Of a DNA stretch of 64,000 bases, positions 35,231 to 47,737 are shown piece by piece. The DNA lies in the NCBI GenBank assembly GCA_030737835.1, contig CM060849.1:12915716-12979715 (forward strand). Reading direction: 5' to 3'. How positions within the stretch are numbered: position 1 is the first letter of the stretch; every line of letters begins with the position of its first letter. Source of the DNA: Acorus gramineus (Eukaryota > Streptophyta > Magnoliopsida > Acorales > Acoraceae). The notes beneath the pieces were generated by a model. It made no database searches, was not told where the DNA came from, and saw nothing but the letters and a program-made list of their open reading frames with translations. The translations under genes were made by a program, and so were the position numbers.

Positions 35231-38200
35231 ATGTACGTCGTGAAGAGGGACGGACGCAAGGAAGCCGTCCACTTCGACAAGATCACGGCGAGGCTGAAGA
35301 AGCTGAGCTACGGCCTCAACAACGACCACTGTGACCCGGTGATCGTCGCGCAGAAGGTCTGCGCCGGCGTCTACAAGGGCGTCACCACCAGCCAGCTTGA
35401 CGAGCTCGCCGCCGAGACCTCCGCCGCCATGACCGCCAACCACCCCGACTATGCCATTGTAAGCATTGGTTTCTTGTTCAATTGATGTGGGTTTTTTTAG
35501 ATTGATTGAACCGATGTGGGTTTTGGTTTTGGTGGGGGCTTAGTTGGCGGCGAGGATTGTTGTTTCGAACTTGCACAAGAACACGAGGAAGTCGTTCTCT
35601 GAGACGTGAGTGGTTCTGTTGTGTTCGGTTTTTTTTGGTGGTGGGGTTTTGTTTGGCTGGGTGTTTTTGGTGATGATTTTTGTGGTGGGTTTGCAGGATT
35701 AAGGAAATGTATGGACATTATAATGAGAGATCGGGGCAGAAGGCGTTGTTGGTGGCTGATGATGTTTATGAGATCATTATGAAGGTAATCAGTGTTGCAA
35801 TGGTGTATTTTTTTTTTTATTATAATTTTGTTTTAAAAAAAAATTGTTTGATGGATTGTGGAATTCATGTTTGATTTATGCAAGTTGTACTGATTTGGTG
35901 GTACATTCAATTACCATATTTGGCTGACCTGGGAAATAAAAACTTGCACTGTTTGTGGGATCATTATGTAGGTACATGCATCCCAATGAGTGCCTTTATT
36001 TATTATAATGTTGGTGGCTTTGCTTTTTTATTTGTTTGATGGGTTAGAGAATTCACAATTGATTTATGAAAGGTGTACTTGTTTGGTGGTATATTCAATT
36101 AGCATGAATAAATAAGTAGATTTTGAACAATTTGTTAGTTAGATGAACATATACGTGTGATCTTGGAAACCAAAGTTTGAACAATTTATGTGATCATTAT
36201 GTAGGTAATGTGGATTGCAATGGATGCCTCTTTTATTATGAATTTTGTGTTTTCTTTTTAATTTGTTTGATGGGTTATGGCATTCATGTTTGATTTATAC
36301 AAGTTTTACTGATTTGTGGAATATTTAATTGACATAGAAAAACAATTAGATTTTGAACAATTTGTTGATGAGCATATATTATTTCATCCACTGATTTGAC
36401 TGTAAACGCTCCCTATTTTGTGGCATGACTAAATTTTCAAGTTGATCTGAAGAGGCTACTTTCTGGCTACAAATATAAAAATTTGATTTTTTTTCAAAGC
36501 AGTAATTTTTTATGTGTTCTATCAAGATGAAATTTTGAATTGTGTCATGAACCCTTTTTTCCATCCAGAATGCGGCTTGTCTGGACAGTGAGATAATCTA
36601 CGACAGGGATTTTGATTATGATTACTTTGGTTTCAAAACCTTGGAGAGGTCCTATCTTTTGAAGATGTCTGGAAAGGTGGTGGAGAGACCCCAACACATG
36701 CTGATGAGGGTTGCTGTTGGGATCCATAAGGATGATATTGACTCTGCCCTCAGAACATATCATATGATGTCGCAACGTTGGTTCACTCATGCTTCCCCTA
36801 CCCTCTTTAATGCTGGCACACCAAGGCCCCAAGTAAGTAGTCTTCATATTATGCACACCAAGGCCCCAAGTACAAGTATTCTTCATATTATACAATATTA
36901 CAATTTGTGATAGCCACATGGGTTTGGCTTTTTGGTTAAAGCCATGGGTTTGCTTCCCATAGGTCTCGAGTTTGAATCCTCCTCCCCCCCTTCCCCCCCA
37001 AAACACATGCGCACTTATATGTGAAGCACATGGTTTGTCGGTTATTTTCTGCATCCGGGTTTGGCAAAAAAATATCGGGGTTCCTTGTCAACCAAAAGAA
37101 ATTGATAGCTGAGTTAGTTTGGCCATTGCTTAACCGGGTCACTTCTCTATGACTTGTGTTCAACAGTTGAGTAGCTGTTTCTTAGTCTGCATGAAGGATG
37201 ACAGCATTGAGGGAATATATGATACTCTGAAGGAGTGTGCTGTCATCAGCAAATCGGCAGGAGGGATTGGTGTTTCCGTGCATAATATTCGCGCAACAAA
37301 TAGTTATATTCGTGGCACCAATGGGACTTCAAATGGTATTCTTCCAATGCTCCGAGTGTTCAACGACACCGCTCGCTATGTTGATCAAGGAGGGGGCAAG
37401 AGAAAGGGTAATCTGATATTTCTTATTTACTTTTCATCATTCCTTGTAATTTGTAAATATAATTTTTCTATGTGATCTGCTGGGTAATAACTGTTTCTTG
37501 TGCTACTTATAGGTGCATTTGCTGTGTATTTGGAGCCATGGCATGCAGATATTACTGAATTTTTAAATCTGAGGAAGAACCATGGGAAGGTATACGATTT
37601 GCTTAATGAGCATTAACACCTCAACAAATTCTAATCCTATTTTTTTTGTTAAGCAAGCAAAAGTTTATATAAAAGGAATGGGTATATACAAACAAGTCCA
37701 TTAGAATGGCAGAGTGTAGCACTGGAACATTTTAGGGAGGTAAACCAGCCAGTATATCATACTGAATGCATCCCCCAAAATTTCTGTGAGAAGCTAGATA
37801 CATTTTGCAATCCAGCTACCAAAAGAACAGAGGAATCCCTTTCTCAATTTTAAAGAGGCATTAGCATCATATTTTTTCATAACCTCTTTTGTTCAAATCT
37901 GATGGCAACATTTCTTTTGGAAGAGGATGCATATAAGAGAGCACTGCAGCTTTCCCTAGAGGTGCTCTTGTCAGTCAAGAAATATGCTAGAACATTACCT
38001 TCTCTATGGGTATGAGGGATCTTTTAGTGATCCAAGAGTACAAGACTTTTAAGTATTTGATTCTTATTTTTCTTGCTTGCCAAGGAATAGGCTGACTTAT
38101 ATTATCTATTTAGTTGCAATTAGAGAATCTGTTTGAAGCCAAACTCTCCTATAGCCTGATTGTAAGGTTAATGAAGGCCACAAAGAACCCTCATTAGTGT

Positions 38201-41200
38201 TGGTGGCTTGATTGTCGTTAAAATCTCGTCTTTGCCAACAAAAATATAAAACCCTTACCTAGGTAGAAAGTGGTAGCAAGGGGTCGAATCCACAGGGAGG
38301 CTATTGAAGCAAACGAATAAAAGTACAAGATTATCAATATTTGGCAAAAAGGTTTAAAAACAAATTATTTGAAAAGCTTAGGTTGAAGTCAATGTATAAA
38401 AAAAGACCACCAAGGATTGGAAATCCACCCCACGAATATCGTGATAATTCTTTCTTTTGCATTCAATGAAAACAGAATATTTCAAAAGCAGTTCACTTCT
38501 ACTCGATTTAAAAATAGGGTTTATAAAGCATCAACCGTATCCCATCTAAGTAGAACGACGGAAGATCTAAAAATACCCATAATCAAAAGAAATCTGAGTT
38601 GAAGAAACTATATAAACATGAAGAACAAATCAGAAAACATCAATGCACAAAGAAAATAATCAATCACTCAATCTCATGGGGTGGAATCCTCTCCTTGATG
38701 GAAGGATTTTCTAGCCTACCATGGTTGATGAAATTCTAGAATAAAAATAAAAATATTCCATAAAATAATAATGCACTTTATTGAAAACACAAGAGAATCT
38801 GTCTCTAATACTAAAGAAATAAAAACAAAAACTAAAAACAGAAAAGAAATAACAAAAACTGAAAATAAATTTCTCCTTGGCTGAATGCAGAGATCTCCTC
38901 TCTCCCTGGAGTGCCCTTTTTATAGGGGTTTTGAGGGTTGAATTAGTTGTAAATGCTGATTTGCTTGAGTTGTTAATGCTGATTTGCAAAATATGTTGGA
39001 GATATAATTGCAAAATCTGTTAGAGATCTTGTTGATTTGTTGGAGATGTCAAAGCTGATTTGATTGAAGATTTTATTGATTTGGTGGATCATTTTTAGAA
39101 GTTTTGATGAAGCTTTGAATGCTAATTCCTTCTCCAATTTATAACCTGCCAAATTTAAATACTGCCAAATTTAGATTTCTGAATTTTAAAATATGGCTCT
39201 ATATGAAAAATATGATAATGCATATTAATTGTATAAATATTGTCAATTTGTGCAAAATATGCTTTGAATATAAAGAATAGAAACTTCCCTAATATGCATG
39301 TATATATGAATAATTACATAGGGAAATGTTCCAAAACAACTCTTAAAAGCATATAAAAATATGTTCTTTTGTTCCAAGATGTTTACAGAAGTTATCAAAC
39401 ATCCCTTACGCCAGCTCCTTGAATCAATGTGCCTTTATGGTCTCTCAGAGAACATCACTCATGTCTGACTGTCAGCATTTATAGAACAATTAGAAATTAG
39501 ATCATGTCCTCTGGTTGCTTGATCCAAAAAAAATTGCTTCATTTGGGCTTCTGTTCCAAGATAAGAAGTCTAAAATTCTCACCCACTTTAAGTACCTCAA
39601 GTGTGTTAACATTTAACTCTACAAGATATATCAGCAAGAATCCCTTTTAATAAGTTTTTTCGGGGTTTTTTGGCCTACGATTAATCTAGCATTCCTTTCT
39701 TTCCATATGTGCTCGACGGAGGCATTGACAGCTATTAATTTGAAGTGCAAGTCACTGTTATTACTGTTCAGCACTTTCGATTTTGTCTTATGCACGCTAA
39801 TGGTGGTGATCGTAACTGATTGGATATGATTATGAGTAACTAAGATCACACTCCAATTGTTTTTGCAATATTGCTGTTGCATGATTGCATTTTTGTGTTG
39901 TGCCAGTCAGCTGTATTTAAACTCTAAATTCCCAATCTGTTCATGTTTTTGCATTTTGTTTGTTACTTCTGTTTACTCATTACCATATAGTTTTCCCTGT
40001 ATCAATGGTTTTGAAAAAAAAATTTACATGTTGAATTTCAATCCTACTTTGTCATCTTTATTGTTGGCTTTAGTTTATTACCTTAATATGATGCTGTTAT
40101 TTACTGCTTCCTATTATAGGAGGAACAAAGAGCTCGGGATTTATTTTATGCTCTTTGGGTTCCTGACCTCTTTATGAAGAGGGTTAAAAGTAATGGGGCC
40201 TGGTCCTTGTTTTGTCCAAATGAAGCTCCTGGCTTGGCCGATTGTTGGGGGCAGGAATTTGAGCAACTGTACATGAAATATGAAAGAGAGGTAATCTTGG
40301 TTTTCATTTATTGGGGGAAAACGTTCTATAACCATTGCATTGCTTTTTCCTAACTACTTTCTGTGGCCTTTAGGGGAAGGCAAAGAGTGTTGTTCAAGCA
40401 CAGAAGCTCTGGTTTGAAATTCTGACATCTCAGATAGAAACTGGAACACCATACATGCTTTTTAAGGTAATTCAGATTTTGTAGCTGTTGTGATCAAGTT
40501 ATTCTGTTCTCACTATTGAATTTGTGTCCACAGGACAGCTGCAACAGAAAAAGCAATCAACAGAACCTTGGGACTATCAAGTCCTCTAACTTGTGCACAG
40601 AGATCATCGAATTTTCCAGTCCTGAAGAAACTGCGGTGTGCAATTTGGCATCCATTGCTCTACCACGATTTGTCAGGGAGAAGGTGCTGCATATGTCGTG
40701 TGACTTATCTCATTTGACCTGATGATTTATGTACTCTGAACTTTGTTTTTGTTTGTTGTAGGGAGTTCCATTAGAATCACATCCATCAAAGCTGGTGGGA
40801 GGGAGTTCCATTAGAATCACATCCATCAAAGCTGGTGGGAAGTAGAAACTCCAAGGATAAATTCTTTGATTTTGACAAATTGGCTGCGGTTGCTGCAATA
40901 GTTACTGCTAATCTAAACAAAATTATTGATATAAATTACTACCCAATTGAAACTGCAAAGAGGTCTAACATGAGGCACAGACCAATTGGGATAGGGGTCC
41001 AGGGTCTTGCAGATACCTTTATATTGCTTGGAATGCCTTTTGATTCACCAGAGGTGAATACTTGGATCCTAAGTAGAATTCATTTGATCCCCCTCCCTGT
41101 TTGATATTGAATGGATTCTCTTGAATGTGCAGGCCCAACAATTGAACAAAGACATATTTGAAACCATATATTACCATGCGTTGAAAGCTTCTTGTGAATT

Positions 41201-42886
41201 AGCTATAAAAGAAGGCCCCTATGAAACATATCAAGGAAGTCCTGTAAGCAAGGTTTGTTTTCAGTTAGTATACTGATATCTGCTTCATTCTTTAGTTATT
41301 TGGATATATATAGTTATTGAAATGTGTCAGCTTCAACAATTTGGCATGGGCTCTATTACATTTGGCATGCATAATCGCCATGATAATTGTAAGCCTCTAT
41401 TGTTTCACGATGCGGCATATTGTTTTCCTAATTTTCTGTTTCAGACATGTTTTGAGTTGATTCTGTTTTGGCCTTTGCTCTGTCTGCTGTTGCTACCACG
41501 TGTGGCTTTGCAAACAGGATGGTGCTTAAACAGACTTCAACTTTCATGTTGGGCCTACATTTAAATTCTTGACTATGGTGTTTTAATCCATAACATATTT
41601 ATATGATAATTTATAAAGTTCTATGAACTTTCCTTGAACACATCCATCATCAAATGATGCGTGTCGGTGATTGAGGCTTGAATATGTTTATCCTCTATGA
41701 AGTTCACTTGGAAAATAACTGCATCTATTTGTACCAGTGCCATGTGTTGTAGGAGTAAATTTTATGTTAGAATCCAAGGTGGAATTCATATCTATTTGTC
41801 TCCAGGGTTATCAGATTTCTTTCTCCATCTAATCCTGATGGTCTTTTCATGTAGGAAATTCTTCAACCTGATATGTGGAATGTCACACCATCTACTAGAT
41901 GGGATTGGGCTGCTCTGAGGGAAATGGTATCTAGAAATGGAGTTCGAAACTCGCTTCTTGTAGCTCCCATGCCCACAGCTTCCACAAGCCAGATTCTCGG
42001 CAATAATGAGTGCTTTGAGCCATATACTTCAAATATCTATAGTCGCAGAGTTTTAAGGTTTGCTTTTTAAGCTCATTAACAAATGCATAGACATTTCACT
42101 TGCATTTCAGCCAATAATGTTAAATCTTTATTTTACAGTGGTGAGTTTGTTGTGGTGAACAAACACCTCTTACACGATTTAACTGAGATGGGTCTGTGGT
42201 CTCCTCTGCTGAAGAACAAGATTATTTATGAGAATGGGTCGGTTCAAAAAATCCCAGAGATTCCGGATAATTTGAAGGCCATTTATAAGTAAAATTTCTC
42301 TTCCACCTTATTCGTTGCTCATAATATTCATAATTCCTTTTGGGACTCTCGCATGAATGGTTAGCAACATTATTTGTATATGCAGAACTGTTTGGGAAAT
42401 CAAACAAAAGACACTGGTTGACATGGCTGTTGACCGTGGGTGCTACATAGATCAGAGCCAGAGCCTCAACATACATATGGACCAACCCAGTTATCCAAAG
42501 CTTACTTCCTTGCACTTTCATGCTTGGTCAAAGGTGTGAGAGCATTCTATAACAAACTCACACACATCAGCTGCACTTTTTATTTGTTTTGTGCTGAATG
42601 TGATCCCATGTGACTTTAGGGTCTAAAAACTGGGATGTATTATTTGCGGTCACGTGCTGCTGCTGATGCAATTAAGTTCACTGTTGATACCTCTGCTCTA
42701 CAGGTAGTATAATATATCCTTCATGTTTCCATTCTCTTTGTTTTGTTTCTGTATTGGATAAATAGAATTTTGCAAACACTGCAGGAGGCCACTGTGACAG
42801 TGGATGATGATGACATCCAAACCAAAATGGCACAGGTTGTTTGTTCTTTGGAAAATCGGGACGAGTGTATGGCATGTGGAAGTTAA
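35231..42886 (+). CDS. RNR1: Ribonucleoside-diphosphate reductase large subunit (class Ia), 16 exons
   Basis: This is the catalytic R1 subunit (EC 1.17.4.1), which reduces NDPs to dNDPs with the R2 subunit. Exons: 35231-35458, 35544-35605, 35697-35784, 36569-36832, 37167-37407, 37513-37589, 40120-40290, 40374-40466, 40534-40683, 40802-41053, 41133-41252, 41855-42057, 42139-42288, 42386-42533, 42620-42703 and 42785-42886. All junctions keep frame and give 810 aa. The N-terminal ATP-cone is at about residues 1-90 (MYVVKRDGR start). Active-site residues fall at the same numbers as in mammalian R1: Cys218, Asn427-Leu-Cys429 (thiyl radical), Glu431 and Cys444. The radical-path Tyr pair is at 756-757, and the C-terminal redox pair is in CMACGS. 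Exon 10 starts at 40802 only if the second of two duplicated acceptors is used; starting at 40762 gives a stop. Intron 6 is 2.5 kb and repeat-bearing. E2F and telo-box sites upstream suggest S-phase expression. Confidence 0.95.
36905..37105 (+). mobile_element. SINE-like insertion in RNR1 intron 4
   Basis: TTTGGCTTTTTGGTTAAAGC resembles an A-box, and CGAGTTTGAATCC a B-box, ~45 bases apart, followed by C-runs and a non-repetitive tail. Just upstream, ACACCAAGGCCCCAAGTA from the exon 4 donor region is repeated at about 36855-36872, a small local duplication. Confidence 0.45.
38215..39210. repeat. Unclassified repeat-like block in RNR1 intron 6
   Basis: It contains GGGGTCGAATCCACAGGGAGG near 38280, a phrase I associate with dispersed plant elements, and further on a GCTGATTTG / TTGGAGAT word repeated several times (about 38950-39070). 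It has no coding frame of note. It explains much of the large size of intron 6, but ends and class are undetermined. Confidence 0.4.
40761..40840 (+). repeat. Exact 40-bp tandem duplication spanning the RNR1 exon 10 acceptor
   Basis: 40761-40800 and 40801-40840 are identical (GGGAGTTCCATTAGAATC at the start of each). Each copy places an AG directly before GGAGTTCC, so there are two acceptors, with exon starts at 40762 and 40802. The unit is not a multiple of three. Only the second acceptor joins exon 9 (...FVREK) to [18 protein letters not shown] in frame. Confidence 0.97.
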
Positions 42887-44420
42887 GATCTTATGTGAAA
42901 AAATGATTGGAAAACTTAATGCAATATATGGATTGAGATTGGCCTGGGAAATAACAAGCTTCACACCCACTGGTACTAAAATGTTAAGGATTTAGTTTGT
43001 GCTCTTCAAATGGTGGTTAGTGTGGTCAAAATCGTTCCCTGTTGCATTGTTCTTGTTATTATTGTATAGTAATCAGAGTACTGAGACAGTGGTAATGGTA
43101 CTCCTGTATAATAGCAGTTTATTAGCCATTTATAATATGTTTCTTTTATGGTTGCTGCTTGCACTTGTTATCATGTGTTTCAGCTTATGTTAATCACTCT
43201 TGTATTGTGATTCTTGATTTTTACATATAATGAAAGAGATATCTTTGATTCTTGTATCATCTGATGCATTCATGATTCTAGGGGAAAAAAAGTCAATTAA
43301 GTTTTGAATTGTATGTGTAACGGTTTGTGCCACATTATTGAAAAACAACAAATGCTTTAACTGATAAGTGAATCTCTCTCCAAGCTGGCTTCTGAATTGA
43401 TTCCTTCCAGGTTCTGAAATGTGTGAGCTTGATTTATTTTTCCAAGTAAAAACAAAAGTGTGGATTCAATTGACTTGTCCTGGAAAGTGAGTGATGCATT
43501 GTAAGTGTTTCAGTTGATATTCTCCTTAACAATGTCATGCCGTTCAGGGTGCTTTTTATCCTTACAATTCGTGCTACTTTTTATCCTGTAATGGATAATG
43601 GAGAAACTTAGGTGAATATCTTCATAGGAATTGAAGGTATGTGATTTGAAATTATTTGACTAGTATTTGATAGCTCAATATGATTTGGCTCTTTTATGAT
43701 GTGAATCCAATGAATTGGTATCTTGGAAAATTAAACTTGTCGACTTGTTATTGAAAAATCGGCTACCACTTGATTATGTTTGAAAGCAATTCTCTCCTGA
43801 GTTTTTTTTTTTTTTTCCCAAGTGACATATTTCCACAAGGAAAACGATATGTCTAGCCCTTTTACAGTTTTAATTGTTTTTTATTTTTTAAAAAGTATAT
43901 ACTCATTTAATAAAAAAAATATATTATTATGAAAAGTGAAGTGTATTTAAATATATTAGCACACGTTTATTTTATTGAAAAATAATATTTTTTAATTGAG
44001 CATACACTGTAGTAGTGGAATATATATTATTTTAGGATGATATATATTTCATTAGTAGAGTGTATAGTCAAGAAACCATCTTTAGGTTGCAGATGAGGTT
44101 ACAAATAGAATCAAATGTATCAACACTCTTTTCTTGAATAAATTAAATTGACTCCTGAGTTTTGATTTGTTCTTCAAGAAAATGAGGCTTTTTAATGTTC
44201 TGGTTGATGCCCTCTTGAACAGGGACTTAAATCTGGGACATCGTACTTGGTATAACCAGTGGCTCCAATAAGTACAGATATTGAAATTTTGCTTTGATAT
44301 TCGGAAAAAAATGTTTCACTGAATTGACTTGTGAATTGCCAACATTCATGAATGTGTCTTCTTCAGGAATGATAGACTTTGGAAAAATCTATTGATGTAG
44401 ACTTTGGAAGCAATATCATG
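42887..44420. other. RNR1 3' UTR and intergenic DNA
   Basis: The first few hundred bases are the likely 3' UTR; ATAATGAAAG near 43228 is a weak poly(A)-signal candidate. Around 43880-44040 the recurring AT-rich words TATATTATTATGAAAA and AGTGGAATATATATTATT appear. No second gene is seen. Confidence 0.4.
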
Positions 44421-44423
44421 TCG

Positions 44424-44660
44424 GCTCCGTTTGGTTTCGTTTTACTGAAACGATTTCGCTTTTAATTACTTAGAAAGTTAAAAAGTATTGTTAAACATAT
44501 TCTAAAAAATTAATTTAATTAAAAAATTACTTTCAGCTTTTAATAAAAAAACATTGATTTTTAAAAAGCGAAAAAAATCCGCTTTCTAGAAATCAAGTCT
44601 ATTTAAATCACTTTATTCAAAATCTTAATTTTTATTCGTGTTAACAAACATTCCTAGATA
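44424..44660. repeat. MITE-like fragment
   Basis: It starts GGCTCCGTTTGGTTTCG, the usual terminus of plant MITEs, and is followed by AT-rich DNA with a palindromic GTTTTACTGAAACGATTTCGC. A matching opposite end was not found (TTAACAAACATTCC near 44640 is a weak candidate). Confidence 0.35.
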
Positions 44661-45588
44661 TAGATCTCAAAATGGAATATCTTGAAAGCAGGCTTTTGTT
44701 TTCAAGTCACTATATAATAGAAACTTGTATCATCTTTTGAAACAATTTTTTTTCCATCTAAATATCATCATCATTACAATGATTAAGTTGGATTGGAACG
44801 GATTTAAAAAATATGGAATTCCAACACATCTCAAAAGAGACAGATTGTCAGAGTTACCAATAAAACTCATTCTATATATTGCCATCTCTGGATTGACATC
44901 AATAAAATATCAGTTTTATAATTTCTACCTCATGAAAACTGTACGGGTGAAATCAAGAATTAAAGCAAGGGGGGGCCAAGAGAATGAATAAGATAAAAAA
45001 AAGAGTAATTACAAATATATGATAAGTTAAGATGAAATTAAGATAGTTGGATAATGATCGAGTCCTTGAAATAATGGTGGTCGATATCTTTTAAACCTAA
45101 ATTTTGAAAATAAAATTTAAAACCTAACTTTCAAAAAATCTAAGAAGACTTAATATTATATAGTAATGATGAAAAATCAAAATAAACAAAAAAAAAAAAA
45201 AATCATTAAAACATCCATATCAGTGATTTTTCAATCCTTCAAAATCAAATACTAATATTCTCATGAAAACATGTGAGTATGTACGCCATTTCTATAAAAG
45301 ATTAATATACTTCATTATATAAATATATATTTCAAAAAATCAAATGTATGCATGCTAACTGAAATGCAAACGAGAATGCGTGTAACATTTTTCAAATTCA
45401 AACCCACTCATTTCTATTAGAATTTTTTGCATCCTGAAAAGATCTTATTTTATCAAAATAACTCTAGCGAATTACTATTTGAAGTTATAACCCTCCAAAT
45501 GATTTAAATAATTCATGAATGATATTAGTATTCCTGCAAAAAAAAAAAAAAAAATTACGCAAAATATCACTCAAAAGGGGATTGATTT
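44661..45588. other. AT-rich intergenic DNA
   Basis: It has only short low-complexity frames and poly(A) runs. No gene, RNA or delimitable repeat is seen. Confidence 0.4.
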
Positions 45589-45660
45589 AAAATTCAAACT
45601 CTTTTAAGAGGTGTTAATGGGAATAAAATTCAAACCCTTTTGAGAGATGTTAATGGGAAT
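45589..45660 (+). repeat. 36-bp imperfect tandem duplication
   Basis: Two 36-base units, 45589-45624 and 45625-45660, both begin AAAATTCAAAC and end GTTAATGGGAAT and differ at a few positions. Confidence 0.85.
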
Positions 45661-46615
45661 ATAAACTTTCCAAAGAGTGTGTATGTAAAAACATTTTCTT
45701 TATTCAGCACCATGCATACATTACTGATGAACCTTATAGTATTTTTTAGAAAAATTCATGTGAAATAGATTTGAAAAATATCATCCTTCATTACACCATT
45801 TTAAAAGAATAAAAAACCATTAATATGGCGTTTACATGATGGTAAGATGATTATTTTTGCACTGAATGCATATCAAAGGTCAAATCCATGTATAATTAAT
45901 TAGTTTTTTAGGATTCTTTCATATCATGTTCTAATTTATCACTTCACACTACTCTAGAGTCTAGAGTGGTTACACACCAACTTTAATAAAAATCATTCGA
46001 TAAAAGGACTTATGAAAAATGCCCTCTGCCCATGATGATTCCCAGTGGATAAATCATTCCAAATATGGTGTCATCAACATTCTTTCAAACTTTTCAGGGT
46101 CTCAGATTTATAAAGTATAGTGATGATGGAAGATATCTGCTGTTATGTTATCATCTTAATCCGTTCAACCTCAGTGGGTGTCCTTTCTTTGACACTTCAT
46201 ATTCACTGTTTTTGGGTTGGGATGAATTTTTTTTTTCTTATTTTTTTAATTTGAGTATAGATTCAAAAATTAATAAATCAATTTAATTTAGTTTGAGTTT
46301 GATTTCACTAAAAAAAAAAGAAAGCTAAAAAAATTTAACCGAATCGGTTTATGAAATAAAGATATAAAGATCATTTTGTATTTTTTTTTTGTTACTTACT
46401 GTTAGTATGTTGCCAATATTTTTTTTATTTGTTTGTTTGTTTGTGAAATAATCTATTAACCCAAGTTGCAGTAATATAAAACATATCATATCATATTTTG
46501 TGATAGATTGGTATATTATTCATGTACAGTGTTGATATAAGTCATATCATATTTTGTGATATAGTGATTGATTGGAATGGTTACACATTCTAAGCACCTT
46601 ATATATATATATATA
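45661..46615. other. AT-rich intergenic DNA
   Basis: No exon supported. Around 46490-46570 a TCATATCATATTTTGTGATA phrase occurs twice about 60 bases apart. It ends in a (TA)n run, the target of the next element. Confidence 0.4.
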
Positions 46616-47237
46616 GGGTCACGATGGGGTGCGACCGTGCGCACGGTGCACCCCATCGTGCGCCCCTAACGTGGGCCGTGCGATCGCTGGTCGTGCGATC
46701 ACACGGTCCACATTTTTTTTTAAAAAAAAAACAAAACGAAACAAAAAAAACAAAACAAATCAAAATCTCTCTCTCTCTCGCTGTCTCTCTCTCTCTCTCG
46801 AAACCGGATGCGCAAGAGTTTGGGTCGCAGGGGGGTGGCCGAAGCAGGTGGTGGTGAGCGAGGTTGGACGGTGGCCGAAGCAGTCGGTGGTGGCCGCAGG
46901 GAGGAGCCGCAAGGGGGGGCCGCAGGGAGGAGACGCAGGGGGGGCCGGAGGGGGGGCCGCAGCAGAGGACGTGCCGCAGCAGGGGACGTCGAGGGGTGGT
47001 CCGTGCAGTCGTCGACGGGGGTCGCGGTCGTCGTCGACGGGGGTCCGTGCGGTCGTCGTCGACGGGGGTCCGTGCGGTCGTCGTCGACGGGGACTGCGAT
47101 TTGTTTTTTTTTTTTCGTTTTGTTTTTTTTTTAAAAAAAACGTGGACCGTACGATCGCACGACCAGCGATCGCACGGCCCACGTTAGGGGCGCACGATGG
47201 GGTGCACCGTGCGCACGATCGCACCCCATCGCGACCC
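46616..47237. mobile_element. 622-bp GC-rich element with ~107-bp terminal inverted repeats
   Basis: The left arm (46616-46722) and right arm (47131-47237) are near-perfect inverted copies. They begin GGGTC(A/G)CGATGGGGTGCGA and include GGGGTGCACCGTGCGCACG and AACGTGGGCCGTGCGATCGC. It sits inside a (TA)n microsatellite, so a target duplication cannot be resolved. The ~400-base interior is GC-rich, with a CT-repeat and a repeated CGTCGACGGGGGTCCGTGCGGT unit (three copies, 47012-47092, the last shortened). The long TIRs and lack of coding sequence suggest a non-autonomous Mutator-like or related DNA transposon. Overlapping R/G-rich frames on both strands are composition artefacts. Confidence 0.8.
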
Positions 47238-47463
47238 TATATATATATATATATATATTGTATATTTTTAATTTTATTTTATTGATTTCTACATCTTTTA
47301 GTCTTGTATAGATATTTAACAATTCAATTCATTTTGATTTACAATTTTATCACTTCGATTTTAACTTCAACTCGATTATGATCTGTATATGATAATGTGG
47401 TTCAATATGATTTCATAATAAATCGAACCAAACTAACAGAGCATTTACACGATAGCTAGATAA

Positions 47464-47725
47464 TTATTTTTACAATTAAAATACATTAAAGTTGAAATTC
47501 TCCTTATATTTAGTTTAATGTGGCAATTATAAAAAAACCTTAGTCCATCCCTCCCCAAAAACAAACAAGTAAATAAAATTATGGATAAATGGTGGACCTA
47601 AAAAAGAGTTTGGCTTCCAAATCATAAAGCAGCACGTGCAATAATAATAATAATAATAAAAAAGGAGGAATTTTGGATACGTAGAAGCTGACCCCATAAA
47701 AAAGAGACCAACTTGTACGAACAAC
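47464..47725 (+). repeat. Segmental duplication copy 1
   Basis: It aligns in the same orientation with 49514-49880. Shared words include AAGTTGAAAT, GTGGCAATTATAAAAA, ACCYTAGTCCATC, AATAATAATAATA, AAAGGAGGA and AGAAGCTGACCCCAT. Copy 2 is longer because of inserted sequence. Confidence 0.7.
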
Positions 47726-47737
47726 AACGTGTCCCGA

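Noticed and set aside
40762..40801. Use of the first acceptor for RNR1 exon 10
   Set aside because: It gives a frameshift and a TAG after 27 codons; the annotated model uses 40802, though both remain possible in vivo.
46629..47285. Overlapping 108-218 codon frames on both strands
   Set aside because: They are composition artefacts of the GC-rich TIR element; poly-K/F and RG-rich content reflects poly(A)/poly(T) and G-rich tracts, with no domain.
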